The notes beneath the pieces are model-generated. The model saw nothing but the letters and a program-made list of their open reading frames with translations, made no database searches and was not told the origin of the DNA. A stretch of DNA of 54,818 bases from Psychrobacter sp. bablab_jr014 (GTDB lineage Bacteria > Pseudomonadota > Gammaproteobacteria > Pseudomonadales > Moraxellaceae), in NCBI RefSeq assembly GCF_016464015.1, contig NZ_JACDXT010000026.1:1-54818 (forward strand), given 5' to 3'. Below, piece after piece: positions 1 through 8,454 of the stretch (position 1 is its first letter; every line of letters starts with the position of its first letter). Both the position numbers and the translations under genes were made by a program.

Positions 1-4
1 GATC

Positions 5-90
5 GCTAAAATTGTTCCAGACAAGGCGCAAAGCGACGATAATGCAGATGCCTTAGCGAGATTTGCAACGCAGTATGGGGCAATTTTAGC
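5..90. repeat. Short element with 10-bp perfect inverted ends
   Basis: GCTAAAATTG at 5-14 is exactly repeated in inverse orientation as CAATTTTAGC at 81-90. The 66 bases between them contain no gene. The arrangement resembles a small palindromic intergenic repeat or MITE. Only one copy lies in this window, so a repeat family is an inference. It may extend left beyond the window edge. Confidence 0.4.
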
Positions 91-130
91 ATCAGCCCGC
101 AGGGACAGGACTCTTTTTTGCCGCTTCATC

Positions 131-174
131 GTTAAAAATAAGCGTTTAGAATGACTAAACTTATTATTTTTAAC
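131..174. terminator. Bipartite AT-rich hairpin, possible terminator
   Basis: GTTAAAAATAA (131-141) pairs with TTATTTTTAAC (164-174), and inside it GTTTAG (144-149) pairs with CTAAAC (155-160). The right arm is T-rich, as in intrinsic terminators, but there is little GC in the stem. It could end a transcript entering from the left of the window. Confidence 0.35.
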
Positions 175-475
175 CTCGAATCGCCTAAAAAATAGTCACT
201 GTCAGTGCCATGGTCGAATGTTCAACACGCCCTAATACAAAACTTTCGCTAAAGCGCAGCAGATGAGCGACAAAGACCCTTGTCCGCTGCAAATTCTCTA
301 ATGTCTGTTATCTTATCCTAAATTTTGTGACCTGTGCAGCAGATGACAGCAGTCATTATTGTTGTTAATGGTCTAACATGGCACATCGCCTTAAACTTCC
401 TTATAATAAAGCGCTCTTTTTACGTGTTTTTTAGACTGCTATAGTTTTAGCTCCTATCATGGTGTGACCTGCTTT

Positions 476-1552
476 ATGACTGATGTAACTGCTTCTTTAA
501 CCGATACAAAATCATCGCAGCCGCTGCGCGTGGTGTTTGCAGGTACGCCTGAATTTGCCGCGCAAAGTTTGCAAGCACTTGTTGAGCAGCAAAGCGCGTT
601 GAATATTGAGATTGTGGCGGTGTATACCCAGCCTGACAGAAAGGCGGGTCGTGGACAAAAACTCACGCCATCAGCGGTCAAAGCGGTAGCGCTTGAGCAC
701 AATATCGCCGTCGAGCAGCCCTTAACCTTTAAAAAATCTACAGAAGACGGGCAGCAAGCGCGCGCAACCTTACGCAAGTATGCGCCTGATATCATGGTGG
801 TCGCCGCTTACGGACTCATTTTGCCCCTTGAAGTGCTAAACACCCCACGTTACGGTTGCCTTAATATTCATGCTTCCTTACTGCCGCGCTGGCGAGGGGC
901 GGCACCGATTCATCGCGCGTTACTGGCGGGCGATAGCGAGACGGGCATCACTATCATGCAGATGGATAAGGGGCTGGATACAGGTGATATGCTCTACAAA
1001 ACCTACTGCCCGATTGCGACTGATGACACCGCTCAAAGTTTGCATGACAAGCTCGCCGAGCAGGGCGCAGATGCCATTACGACCGTACTTGCCGATTTGC
1101 CAAGCTATCAAAACCAAGCCGCAGCCCAAGACGATAGCCAAGCCAATTACGCTGATAAGCTGGTTAAAACCGAAGGCGAGATTGACTGGACGCAGCCTGC
1201 GGCAGTGATTGAGCGGCAAATCCGCGGACTAACGCCGTGGCCAGGCACCTATACCTTTTTAGACGGCGCGCGTGTCAAAATATTGGCAACTCTGCCTGTT
1301 AATGATAGCCAAATGACCGACTTACCCGCAGGCACGGTGATTAGCGTTGGTCGCAAAGCGATTTTAGTGGCGTGCGGCGCTGATGAGGCAAGCAGCGACG
1401 CAAGTCATGACGATGAATCTAGCAATAAGATAAACACCACCCTTGCCATTACCCAGATGCAGTTTGCAGGCAGTAAGCCGATGAGCGCTGAGCAGCTGTG
1501 CCACGGTAACAAACTTGATGACGGTGATGTGTTCGCCATGTCTGCACCATAA
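476..1552 (+). CDS. fmt: Methionyl-tRNA formyltransferase
   Basis: Transfers a formyl group from 10-formyl-tetrahydrofolate to initiator Met-tRNA in the cytosol. The 358-residue product has the N-terminal Rossmann-like transferase domain with FAGTPEFA near the start, N130 and H132 followed by the folate-binding stretch SLLPRWRGAAP (134-144), and D168 in GLDTGDM. These match the catalytic Asn/His/Asp of E. coli Fmt (family knowledge). A C-terminal OB-type domain follows. The start is set at ATG 476; a GTG four codons upstream (464) is in frame but neither has a strong Shine-Dalgarno. The product is longer than E. coli Fmt, with an acidic, Ser-rich insert near residues 300-325. rsmB follows after 45 bases, the usual fmt-rsmB pairing. 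Confidence 0.96.
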   Translation: MTDVTASLTDTKSSQPLRVVFAGTPEFAAQSLQALVEQQSALNIEIVAVYTQPDRKAGRGQKLTPSAVKAVALEHNIAVEQPLTFKKSTEDGQQARATLRKYAPDIMVVAAYGLILPLEVLNTPRYGCLNIHASLLPRWRGAAPIHRALLAGDSETGITIMQMDKGLDTGDMLYKTYCPIATDDTAQSLHDKLAEQGADAITTVLADLPSYQNQAAAQDDSQANYADKLVKTEGEIDWTQPAAVIERQIRGLTPWPGTYTFLDGARVKILATLPVNDSQMTDLPAGTVISVGRKAILVACGADEASSDASHDDESSNKINTTLAITQMQFAGSKPMSAEQLCHGNKLDDGDVFAMSAP

Positions 1553-1597
1553 CTTTTTTATATGATGCTGTGAGAGGCGTCAAGGAAACCTTACTTA

Positions 1598-3064
1598 ATG
1601 AAATCTTCTTCTGTTTCGACCCAGCCTGCACTTAGCATCAGCAGTATTCAAAAGGGCAGTGTACGCGCGCGCGTACTGCGCACGTTACTCATGATTCACG
1701 CAGGGCACTCCTTGGCCAGCTTGCTTGACCCGTTATTGTCGCGCCTGCCTGATGTGGACAGAAGCTTTGCGCATGCGCTACTATTGACCACGTTGCGCCA
1801 GTGGCACGCTACTGCGCGCCTCGTGGACAGCCTATCAGACAAGCCGATTGACGAGATGCCTGTCCGTGCCAGTATTCAGCTGGGCATCACGCAGTTGTTG
1901 TACCTAGAAGTCGCTGATCATGCCGCGATTAATGAAACCGTCGAAGCGGTCAAAGAAATCGACTACGCGCGCGCCTCTGCCTTAACCAATGCCATTTTGC
2001 GTAAAGTCGCCAAAAATCCCAATAAATTTCGTAAAAAGTGTAATAAAAACCACAGCCTACCTAATTGGCTGGCGCAGCAGCTCAAGCAAGACTGGCAGCC
2101 TGAGTATGACGCCTTGACCCAAGCGCTGCGTCAGAGTGCGCCGATATTTTTGCGCGTTAATACTGCAGTGACGGATACTGACAGCTATCATGCTGCGCTT
2201 ACAGACGCTGAGATTGACAGCGCGCCTGTCACTTTACGTACCGCTACCGCTGCTACAGAAACCGCACTCGAAGTCACCGCCTTGCGCCTACAGCAATCGG
2301 TCGCTATCAGTGAACTGCCTGATTTTGAGAGTGGCGCAGTGAGTGTCCAAGATGCACACGCCCAGCTTGCTGCACCAATTTTACAACAAGCATTGGCGCA
2401 AAACGTCCCAAGCGCGCCCATTCGTCTGCTCGATGCTTGCGCCGCCCCTGGTGGTAAACTGGCACACTGGGCAAACTTGCTGCAAAGTGGCAAGGCGTTT
2501 CACGTGAAACAAGAAAATGCTGCAGTAAATGTAGATGAGATTTTACTGACCGCGATTGATAATGAAGCCAATCGTCTTGGCCGTATCGAAGACAATCTGG
2601 CGCGCCTTGTGCAGCAAAATACAAGCGCTGTAACGCCAAAGATTGATGTCATTTGCGCCGATGCCACCACATGGCAAGCCGCCAAGCCAAGTTTTGATGC
2701 GATTTTATTAGATGCGCCTTGCACCGCGACGGGCGTCATCCGTCGTCATCCTGATATTGGCCTGCTCAGACAAGAAAGTGATGTTGCGCAAACCGTCGCG
2801 CTACAGGCAAAAATCTTGGACAACTTATGGTCACAGCTGAACGCAGGCGGCTACTTGTTGTATGTGACGTGCTCTATCTTGAAACAAGAAAACGTCGAGC
2901 AAATGCAGCACTTTTTAAGCACGCATAGCGACGCCCGCGCCATTGACTTTAATGAGGATTGCAACTGGGGTATTGAGCAGGCCATCGGTCGCCAGTGCTT
3001 ACCACTCGATAATGACGGCGGCGATGGCTTTTATTATGCGTTATTGCAGAAGGTTAAAAGCTAA
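1598..3064 (+). CDS. rsmB: 16S rRNA (cytosine-967-C5)-methyltransferase RsmB
   Basis: SAM-dependent methyltransferase acting on C967 of 16S rRNA. Residues about 20-140 form the NusB-like RNA-binding domain; the methyltransferase core has the SAM loop DACAAPGGK (279-287), motif IV DAPCTATGV (372-380) and the second cysteine motif VTCSI (423-427). At 488 residues it is longer than E. coli RsmB. About 20 extra residues after the SAM loop (roughly 295-315) are encoded by DNA containing a near-perfect parS palindrome (2496-2511). An AAGGAA ribosome binding site precedes ATG 1598. It probably forms an operon with fmt. Confidence 0.95.
   Translation: MKSSSVSTQPALSISSIQKGSVRARVLRTLLMIHAGHSLASLLDPLLSRLPDVDRSFAHALLLTTLRQWHATARLVDSLSDKPIDEMPVRASIQLGITQLLYLEVADHAAINETVEAVKEIDYARASALTNAILRKVAKNPNKFRKKCNKNHSLPNWLAQQLKQDWQPEYDALTQALRQSAPIFLRVNTAVTDTDSYHAALTDAEIDSAPVTLRTATAATETALEVTALRLQQSVAISELPDFESGAVSVQDAHAQLAAPILQQALAQNVPSAPIRLLDACAAPGGKLAHWANLLQSGKAFHVKQENAAVNVDEILLTAIDNEANRLGRIEDNLARLVQQNTSAVTPKIDVICADATTWQAAKPSFDAILLDAPCTATGVIRRHPDIGLLRQESDVAQTVALQAKILDNLWSQLNAGGYLLYVTCSILKQENVEQMQHFLSTHSDARAIDFNEDCNWGIEQAIGRQCLPLDNDGGDGFYYALLQKVKS
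2496..2511. promoter_or_regulatory. parS-like ParB binding site inside rsmB
   Basis: CGTTTCACGTGAAACA differs from the widely conserved chromosomal parS consensus TGTTTCACGTGAAACA only at the first base; the inner 14 bases are a perfect palindrome. It lies in rsmB, in a stretch coding for residues that the RsmB family normally lacks. fmt, rsmB and dprA lie near oriC in Pseudomonas, where parS sites cluster, which supports a function. ParB binding is inferred. Confidence 0.7.
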
Positions 3065-3177
3065 TCCAAGCGCGCTACGATAGACAGCAATAAAAGCAGC
3101 ATATTCGCAAGTGTGTATTGGCATTGCGCCTATAGATTGCTATCTTAGGAGCACGTTTATCACGCGTTTTGAATACA

Positions 3178-3188
3178 GACACGCCCTA
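3178..3188. repeat. Solo end of the GACACGCCCTA element
   Basis: GACACGCCCTA just upstream of thrC matches the terminal bases of the MITE-like copies at 8141-8314 and 36287-36460. No second end or body is seen nearby, so it is either a decayed fragment or chance similarity. Confidence 0.3.
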
Positions 3189-3222
3189 AAACAATGAAGT
3201 TAATTACCCGATAGGACACACC

Positions 3223-4647
3223 ATGAAATATATCAGTACCCGTGGTCAAACTGCGCCCATGGACTTTAGCGACGTTTTGTTGATGGGGCTTGCGCCTGAT
3301 GGCGGTCTGATGCTGCCTGAAACCTATCCGCAGATTGACGATGCGACCTTGAGTGAATGGCGCAGCCTCAGCTATTCTGAGCTGGCACTGGCGATTATGT
3401 CAAAGTTTGCCACCGACATTCCAGCGGCCGACCTAGAAGATATTATTCAGCGCACGTATAATACTAAGACCTTTGGCAGCGCGGACATCACGCCAGTGCG
3501 TAAGCTTGACGACAATCTGTACGTACTTGAGCTGTCAAACGGTCCGACCTTGGCATTTAAAGACGTGGCCATGCAGTTTTTGGGCAATGCCTTTGAATAC
3601 GTGCTCAAGCAAAAAAACAAACGCATCACCATCATCGGCGCGACCAGTGGCGATACAGGCAGCGCGGCAGAATACGCGCTACGCGGCAAAGACAATATCG
3701 AAGTCTTTATGCTCTCGCCACACGGCAAAATGAGTGCCTTTCAGCGTGCGCAAATGTACAGCTTGACCGATGCCAATATTCATAACATTGCCATCAAAGG
3801 CATGTTTGATGATTGCCAAGACATCGTCAAAGCCTTGCAGCAAGATGCCGAGTTTAAAGCGCAATACGATTTGGGCACCGTCAACTCGATTAACTGGGGA
3901 CGCATCTTGGCGCAAATCGTCTATTACTTTAAGGCGTATTTTGCGGTCACCAATAGCAATGATGACAAGGTCAGCTTTAGCGTGCCGTCAGGCAACTTCG
4001 GCAATATTTGTGCAGGGCACATCGCTCGCGAAATGGGCCTGCCCATTGGTCGCTTGATTGTCGCCACCAATGAAAATGACGTACTAAATGACTTTTTTAA
4101 TCAAGGCAAATACCAGCCGCGCGCTGCTGATAACACTTATGTGACCTCAAGCCCGTCTATGGACATCTCAAAAGCCTCGAACTTTGAGCGTTTTGTCTAC
4201 TTGCTGCTCGAAAAAGACACCGCGCGCGTACATGAGCTGTTTGATGGCGTGAAACAAGGTCAAGGCTTTGATTTAAGTGACGTCATGAGCGCTATTAATG
4301 ACCAATACGGCTTTGCGGCAGGCAAGTCCACACATGAAGATCGCTTAGCGACCATCAAAGACTTGTATGACACCCATCAAGACTTGGTTGACCCGCACAC
4401 CGCAGACGGCATCAAGGTAGCAAAAGAATTGCAGCAAGCAGGTGAAGTCATCGTATGCGCGGAAACTGCGTTGCCAGCCAAATTTGCCGAGACCATTAAT
4501 GAGGCAGTCGGGCAGATTGAGATTGCGCGCCCTGCACACACCGAAGGTCTAGAAGACTTGGCGCAGCACGTGACGGTGTTAGACAACGATGCTAATCTGG
4601 TCGCAGAACAAATTCGCCAGCATGTGAGTGCCAATACGGCGGCGTAA
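3223..4647 (+). CDS. thrC: Threonine synthase
   Basis: PLP-dependent conversion of O-phospho-L-homoserine to L-threonine and phosphate, the last step of threonine synthesis. The 474-residue protein matches the long gammaproteobacterial/yeast-type enzyme: N-terminal STRGQTAPMDFSDVLLMGLA, the PLP lysine K113 in LAFKDVAMQFLGN, and the phosphate-binding loop GATSGDTGSAA near residue 150. The start ATG 3223 gives the expected N-terminus. The gene stands alone, 158 bases after rsmB, and is closed by a strong hairpin terminator that also contains a parS-like palindrome. hom and thrB are not in this window. Confidence 0.96.
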   Translation: MKYISTRGQTAPMDFSDVLLMGLAPDGGLMLPETYPQIDDATLSEWRSLSYSELALAIMSKFATDIPAADLEDIIQRTYNTKTFGSADITPVRKLDDNLYVLELSNGPTLAFKDVAMQFLGNAFEYVLKQKNKRITIIGATSGDTGSAAEYALRGKDNIEVFMLSPHGKMSAFQRAQMYSLTDANIHNIAIKGMFDDCQDIVKALQQDAEFKAQYDLGTVNSINWGRILAQIVYYFKAYFAVTNSNDDKVSFSVPSGNFGNICAGHIAREMGLPIGRLIVATNENDVLNDFFNQGKYQPRAADNTYVTSSPSMDISKASNFERFVYLLLEKDTARVHELFDGVKQGQGFDLSDVMSAINDQYGFAAGKSTHEDRLATIKDLYDTHQDLVDPHTADGIKVAKELQQAGEVIVCAETALPAKFAETINEAVGQIEIARPAHTEGLEDLAQHVTVLDNDANLVAEQIRQHVSANTAA

Positions 4648-4680
4648 TTGCTGATACACGCTCACATTGTCTTCGTTTTT

Positions 4681-4715
4681 AAAGCACTGTTTCATGTGAA
4701 ACAGTGCTTTTTTTT
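4681..4715 (+). terminator. Intrinsic terminator of thrC
   Basis: AAAGCACTGTTTCA (4681-4694) pairs with TGAAACAGTGCTTT (4697-4710) around a two-base centre, followed by a run of T. This is a near-complete palindrome 33 bases after the thrC stop codon. Confidence 0.85.
4688..4703. promoter_or_regulatory. parS-like site within the thrC terminator
   Basis: TGTTTCATGTGAAACA differs from the parS consensus TGTTTCACGTGAAACA only at position 8 (T for C), so the central CG is lost on one strand. It forms the core of the thrC terminator stem. It lies 2.2 kb from the stronger site in rsmB. It could be a weaker ParB site, or a terminator that resembles one by chance. Confidence 0.45.
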
Positions 4716-4985
4716 GGTTTAAGATTTTGCAAATATGTTTTTAAGCTATCCATAAAGAAAAGCAAAACCTAATAAACCGCATAGCGTATTAAGTACCGAT
4801 TTTATTTTGCAAAAAAGCCTAACGATTGCTGCAAATTTAAGTTACTCTAATGTAAAAAGTTGTTTAATATTGTGCTATGGTAGCTTTATTTTAGATAGCA
4901 AGGCTGCTGTCCTTTGCCGCCTACCGAGCGGCATTCTTATTGTTTGCTATCGCTACTGTACTGTTCACTAATGATGGATATGACC

Positions 4986-6083
4986 ATGAAAACAAGTCTC
5001 AGCCGTATGGCAAAATCTGTTGCGATGGGCGTTTTTGGTAGCGCCTTGCTGATGTCAGCGGCGCATGCTAACAACCCTGCACCGACCATCAAAGCCGATG
5101 CCCCAAACCGCTATATTGTTAAAAAGGGCGATACCTTATGGGACATCTCAGGCCGCTATTTGGACAGCCCATGGCGCTGGAAAGAGATTTGGGCAACCAA
5201 TAAACAAATCAAAAATCCCAATCTGATTTATCCAAATGACATACTGATTTTGTGTGTGATTCAAGGCAAGACACTCGTTGGCGTTGATACAGGCGAAGGC
5301 TGCGCAGGCGTAGAAAAACAAGTCTTAGGTACTGCGCCAGTCGCAGCGGTCACTGTGACCTCGACTGCCAACAGCATTCCACCGATTCCATGGTCAGCCA
5401 TTCAGCATTGGCTGGACAAAACCATCATTGTGAACCCAAAAGACTTTGACACCACACCGTACGTCCTCGCTTCCAAAAACCGCAACCTCATTACCGCACG
5501 CGGTGATAAAATCTATGCTAAAGGCGTGCCTCTATTGGTCGGACAGCGCTACGGTATCTATCGTAAGGGCGAGCCTTATATCGACCCTACTACCCAGCAG
5601 TTAATCGGTTTAGAAGTCACACAGGTGGCGACAGGTTTGGTGACTTCGGTGGCGAGTAATGGCGTGAGCAGCATTCAACTGACCGACACCTATGATAAAG
5701 AAGTGCGCGAAGGCGATCGCGTGTTTGTAGAGCTAGACAATTCGATTCCGCCAGTCTTTTACCCCGTCCCTGCCAATGTCACGCGTGGTGGTTTGATTGT
5801 GCGTGTTATGGACTCTATCAGTTCGGCCGCACGCGGCAGCGTGGTAGCGATTAACTTGGGTAAAGCGCAAGGTGCAAAACCAGGCGATGTCTTGACTGTG
5901 TACCGCAAAGGCCCATTGGTGCGCGATGTCTATGATAATGACAGTCCAGTACGTCTGCCTGATGAGCCTGCGGGTATGGTGATGGTATTTAATACCTTTG
6001 ATGAGATCAGCTATGCTTATGTTTTAAGCTCCGAGTTGCCGCTCAACACGGGTGATAGGCTGCTACCACCGCCTTATTTATAA
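4986..6083 (+). CDS. tsaP: LysM-domain protein, TsaP-like type IV pilus secretin-associated protein
   Basis: The 365-residue product starts with a Sec signal peptide (basic MKTSLSRMAK, a hydrophobic stretch, then SAAHA before the cleavage point), followed by one LysM peptidoglycan-binding domain at about residues 43-90 (YIVKKGDTLWDISGRYL ... NPNLIYPNDIL) and a C-terminal region rich in beta strands. This architecture and its position just before dprA match P. aeruginosa PA0020, the TsaP homologue that anchors the PilQ secretin ring to the cell wall (family knowledge). Several in-frame ATGs (4971, 4974, 4980, 4986) are possible; 4986 gives the best signal peptide. dprA follows after 14 bases, consistent with co-transcription of pilus and DNA-uptake genes. 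Confidence 0.8.
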   Translation: MKTSLSRMAKSVAMGVFGSALLMSAAHANNPAPTIKADAPNRYIVKKGDTLWDISGRYLDSPWRWKEIWATNKQIKNPNLIYPNDILILCVIQGKTLVGVDTGEGCAGVEKQVLGTAPVAAVTVTSTANSIPPIPWSAIQHWLDKTIIVNPKDFDTTPYVLASKNRNLITARGDKIYAKGVPLLVGQRYGIYRKGEPYIDPTTQQLIGLEVTQVATGLVTSVASNGVSSIQLTDTYDKEVREGDRVFVELDNSIPPVFYPVPANVTRGGLIVRVMDSISSAARGSVVAINLGKAQGAKPGDVLTVYRKGPLVRDVYDNDSPVRLPDEPAGMVMVFNTFDEISYAYVLSSELPLNTGDRLLPPPYL

Positions 6084-6097
6084 GGCAGTAAACGGTT

Positions 6098-7315
6098 ATG
6101 TCAGTATCATCTAAATCTGTCCACCTGTCTGTTTCCAAGCGCGCTATGGTGTCACTGTGGCAGCGCGTGAATACTTCGCTAAATGCTTATTATAAGCTAG
6201 TCACGCATTTTGGTAATGCTGAGGCGGCATTGCAAGCGAGCAGTCAGGCGTGGCAACAGCTGCGTATCCATAGCACGCACGTAAAACGGCATCAAGATGC
6301 GGATGGCGATGCCTTTGTCGATAGCGTTCAAGATGCGCTGGATAAAGGGCAGTATCAGCTCTTATTTATTGATGATGCGGCGTATCCTGAATCGCTAAAG
6401 CAGCTATACGACCCACCACCACTACTGTTTTATAAAGGCAATATCGAGCGCTTAAACGAGCCGCAAATTGCTATCGTCGGCAGTCGCAAGCCAACCACGC
6501 ACGCGCAAAAGACCACCTTTGATATGGCGCAGTATTTGGCGCAGGCAGGCTACGTGATTACCAGTGGTTTGGCAGTGGGTGTGGACATTCGCGCGCACTT
6601 AGGCGCGCTGGCGCAAACAGAAGCCTCTCATCAAGGGCGCACGATTGGCGTGATGGGCACAGGTATTAATGTCTGCTATCCCAACCATCATGAGCATTTG
6701 GTCAAGCAAATCATTGAGGCGGGCGGGGTGGTCATCAGCGAGCTGTTGCCCGACATGCCGCCGAATAAGCACACCTTTCCGCGCCGCAATCGTATCGTCG
6801 CAGGGTTGTCACAAGTTACCATCGTCACCGAGGCCACCTGCAATAGTGGCTCGCTGATTACCGCGCGCTTGTGTAACGAACAAGGCAAGCAAGTTTTTGC
6901 GGTTCCCAGCCATATTGACAATCCTAATGCCGAAGGCTGCCACCATCTGATACGCGAGGGCGCAACACTCATCTATCATCCGCAGCAAGTCATTGAGGAC
7001 ATGAAATACAGTGCGCCGCGACCATTTAGCGACTTTGCTGCATCCTGTACTACCAGTCCGTCTCAACAGCCAAACAATGCGCCGAAAGATACTGCATTAC
7101 CAACCCGTAGCGAACCTGCCAGCAGCAACCCACCTGCCGCTAGTGTGCCTGAGCACCTAACCCAAGTTTATGCGCATATTGATTGGCATGGTCAGGATTT
7201 GGACGCGCTGGTTATCGCGACCGAGCTTGCACCGCCTGTGCTTATTGGACAGCTGATGGAATTAGAGTTATTGGGGACGATTCAGACCCAAGGCGGACGC
7301 TACAGCCGCGTGTAA
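6098..7315 (+). CDS. dprA: DNA-processing protein DprA
   Basis: Binds incoming single-stranded DNA during natural transformation and loads RecA. The 405-residue protein has the Rossmann-fold core with IVGSRKPTTHA, ITSGLAVGVDIRAH, GVMGTGINVCYP and the conserved GSLITAR segment. A variable, Ser/Pro-rich linker (about residues 310-345) separates it from a C-terminal winged-helix domain (about 350-405, ending GGRYSRV). It lies 14 bases downstream of tsaP and upstream of tsaC. Together with tsaP and the comM gene at 21.2 kb it suggests a transformable organism. Confidence 0.95.
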   Translation: MSVSSKSVHLSVSKRAMVSLWQRVNTSLNAYYKLVTHFGNAEAALQASSQAWQQLRIHSTHVKRHQDADGDAFVDSVQDALDKGQYQLLFIDDAAYPESLKQLYDPPPLLFYKGNIERLNEPQIAIVGSRKPTTHAQKTTFDMAQYLAQAGYVITSGLAVGVDIRAHLGALAQTEASHQGRTIGVMGTGINVCYPNHHEHLVKQIIEAGGVVISELLPDMPPNKHTFPRRNRIVAGLSQVTIVTEATCNSGSLITARLCNEQGKQVFAVPSHIDNPNAEGCHHLIREGATLIYHPQQVIEDMKYSAPRPFSDFAASCTTSPSQQPNNAPKDTALPTRSEPASSNPPAASVPEHLTQVYAHIDWHGQDLDALVIATELAPPVLIGQLMELELLGTIQTQGGRYSRV

Positions 7316-7441
7316 ACTTTTCTGCATAGGTTTTTTGGTGCAAATCCATTATAGTACGTACTCACAATGCTAAGTAAAAACAGGGCGTAGCCGCCTTTGG
7401 ACTGGTATTAATAAAAAAAGAAAGAAAAACGGGTGGGTAGC

Positions 7442-8092
7442 ATGAGCGTACAACAAGTATCGAAGCCGTCTTTTTACATGATTAACGATGTACAGACCGC
7501 CGTAACGTGGCTACGCACAGGGCATCTGCTCGCTTATCCGACTGAGAGCGTCTGGGGCATTGGCTGCGACCCCTTTAACGAAGATGCTGTCGAGACCGTG
7601 CTTGCGATTAAACAGCGCCCAAAAGCCAAAGGCATGATACTGGTCACCGATGCTATTGAGCGTATTGCGCCACTACTTGCCAGCCTACCCCCCGAGCAGC
7701 GCGCCACCATCAGCGCCAGTTGGCAGCCGCAAACAGGCGCAGCCAAACGCCAAGCCAACACATGGCTACTGCCTATCACGGAGGCACTGCCTGTCGCTAT
7801 TCCTAACTGGGTCACAGGCCAGCATGACAGCGTGGCGGTACGCGTGATTGACCATCCACTTATCAAGGCACTGTGCGCAGCACTGGTTAGTGAGCACAAC
7901 CCTTATGGCTTTTTGGTATCTACCAGCTGCAACCCCGCGAGCTTGCCGCCCGCCAAGACTCTAGACGATGCCTATGCTTATTTTGCAGACAGTGACTACA
8001 GCGCACAGGTGCGTTATTTGCAAGGCGAAACCTTAGGATATGAGCTGCCCAGCCAGATTCGTAAGGCCCTTACAGGCGCGATTATCCGCTAA
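7442..8092 (+). CDS. tsaC: Threonylcarbamoyl-AMP synthase TsaC (YrdC family)
   Basis: Makes threonylcarbamoyl-AMP from threonine, bicarbonate and ATP for t6A37 tRNA modification. The 216-residue product has the YrdC fold with LAYPTESVWGIGCDP, the KxR motif in AIKQRPKAKGM and the SxN motif in STSCNPAS. An in-frame GTG at 7433 is three codons upstream; ATG 7442 is preferred although the ribosome binding site (GGGTGGG) is unusual. There are 126 bases between dprA and this gene. It is the short TsaC type without the Sua5 C-terminal domain. Confidence 0.92.
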   Translation: MSVQQVSKPSFYMINDVQTAVTWLRTGHLLAYPTESVWGIGCDPFNEDAVETVLAIKQRPKAKGMILVTDAIERIAPLLASLPPEQRATISASWQPQTGAAKRQANTWLLPITEALPVAIPNWVTGQHDSVAVRVIDHPLIKALCAALVSEHNPYGFLVSTSCNPASLPPAKTLDDAYAYFADSDYSAQVRYLQGETLGYELPSQIRKALTGAIIR

Positions 8093-8140
8093 GCGCCCCG
8101 TAAGCGTTTTATGCTTAACCCATTTTACCTTTCACGATAC

Positions 8141-8314
8141 TAGGGGGTGTCCCTAATTCAAGCGTTTAGGACTAAATGGGCTAAAAATGGCTAAATCTTT
8201 GGCAAACGGTGTCAAATAGCTGGCCAATATCTTGATATTACCTGCGCTATTTTCCTTGTTTGCCTGCGATTTATCTCATTTTTATCACCATTTTTAAAAT
8301 AGGAACACGCCCTA
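8141..8314 (-). mobile_element. MITE-like element, copy A (174 bp)
   Basis: Bounded by TAGGGGGTGTCC on the left and GAACACGCCCTA on the right. Read on the minus strand it aligns almost base for base with copy C at 36287-36460 (same length) and with the ends of the internally deleted copy B at 35716-35838. It encodes no transposase, has short inverted ends, and is flanked by TA, all consistent with a non-autonomous transposon duplicating TA. The mobilising transposase family is not identifiable from this window. Confidence 0.8.
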
Positions 8315-8379
8315 GCCAAAACAATACGGCTGCTAAAATGACGGTGTTGGCCTTTCTTAACCTTAACTTATTTTAGTAG

Positions 8380-8397
8380 TTTCTGTATTGACAGAAA
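8380..8397. promoter_or_regulatory. 18-bp palindromic operator upstream of the GbsR-like gene
   Basis: TTTCTGTATTGACAGAAA, 57 bases before the regulator's start codon. An almost identical palindrome lies upstream of the desaturase at 10179-10196. Both have TTTCTGTA-ACAGAAA arms. It is probably the binding site of the regulator encoded immediately downstream, implying autoregulation (inference). Confidence 0.65.
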
Positions 8398-8454
8398 TAA
8401 AAGAGTGCGGCAAGCTAAAACCAACACTCTATTTGTATGTATAGGACATGCCTT

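Larger units (their letters stand above)
1..475. other. Non-coding left edge upstream of fmt
   Basis: No convincing gene is seen before fmt. A reading frame is open from base 2 to a stop at 152-154 but runs through a repeat-like palindromic segment and shows no recognisable protein. The stretch holds a pair of 10-bp inverted ends (5-90), a bipartite AT-rich hairpin (131-174) and an isolated AACACGCCCTA motif at 224-234 that matches the ends of the MITE-like element found elsewhere in the window. def, which often precedes fmt, is not in this interval. Confidence 0.6.
4648..4985. other. Intergenic region thrC-tsaP
   Basis: After the thrC terminator the sequence is AT-rich and presumably holds the promoter of the tsaP-dprA-tsaC group. 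No clear -35/-10 pair was picked out. A TTG-initiated upstream extension of the tsaP frame (from 4914) lacks a ribosome binding site and would place residues ahead of the signal peptide, so it is not used. Confidence 0.5.
8093..8454. other. Intergenic region tsaC-regulator, mostly a MITE-like copy
   Basis: Half of this stretch is a full-length MITE-like element (8141-8314). The remaining right part carries an 18-bp palindrome (8380-8397) just ahead of the GbsR-like gene and presumably its promoter. No coding sequence is seen. Confidence 0.7.

Noticed and set aside
2..154. Open frame entering from the left window edge, possible C-terminus of an upstream gene
   Set aside because: It reads through the element with inverted ends, has no recognisable protein sequence, and ends in a hairpin region. 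It cannot be judged without upstream sequence.
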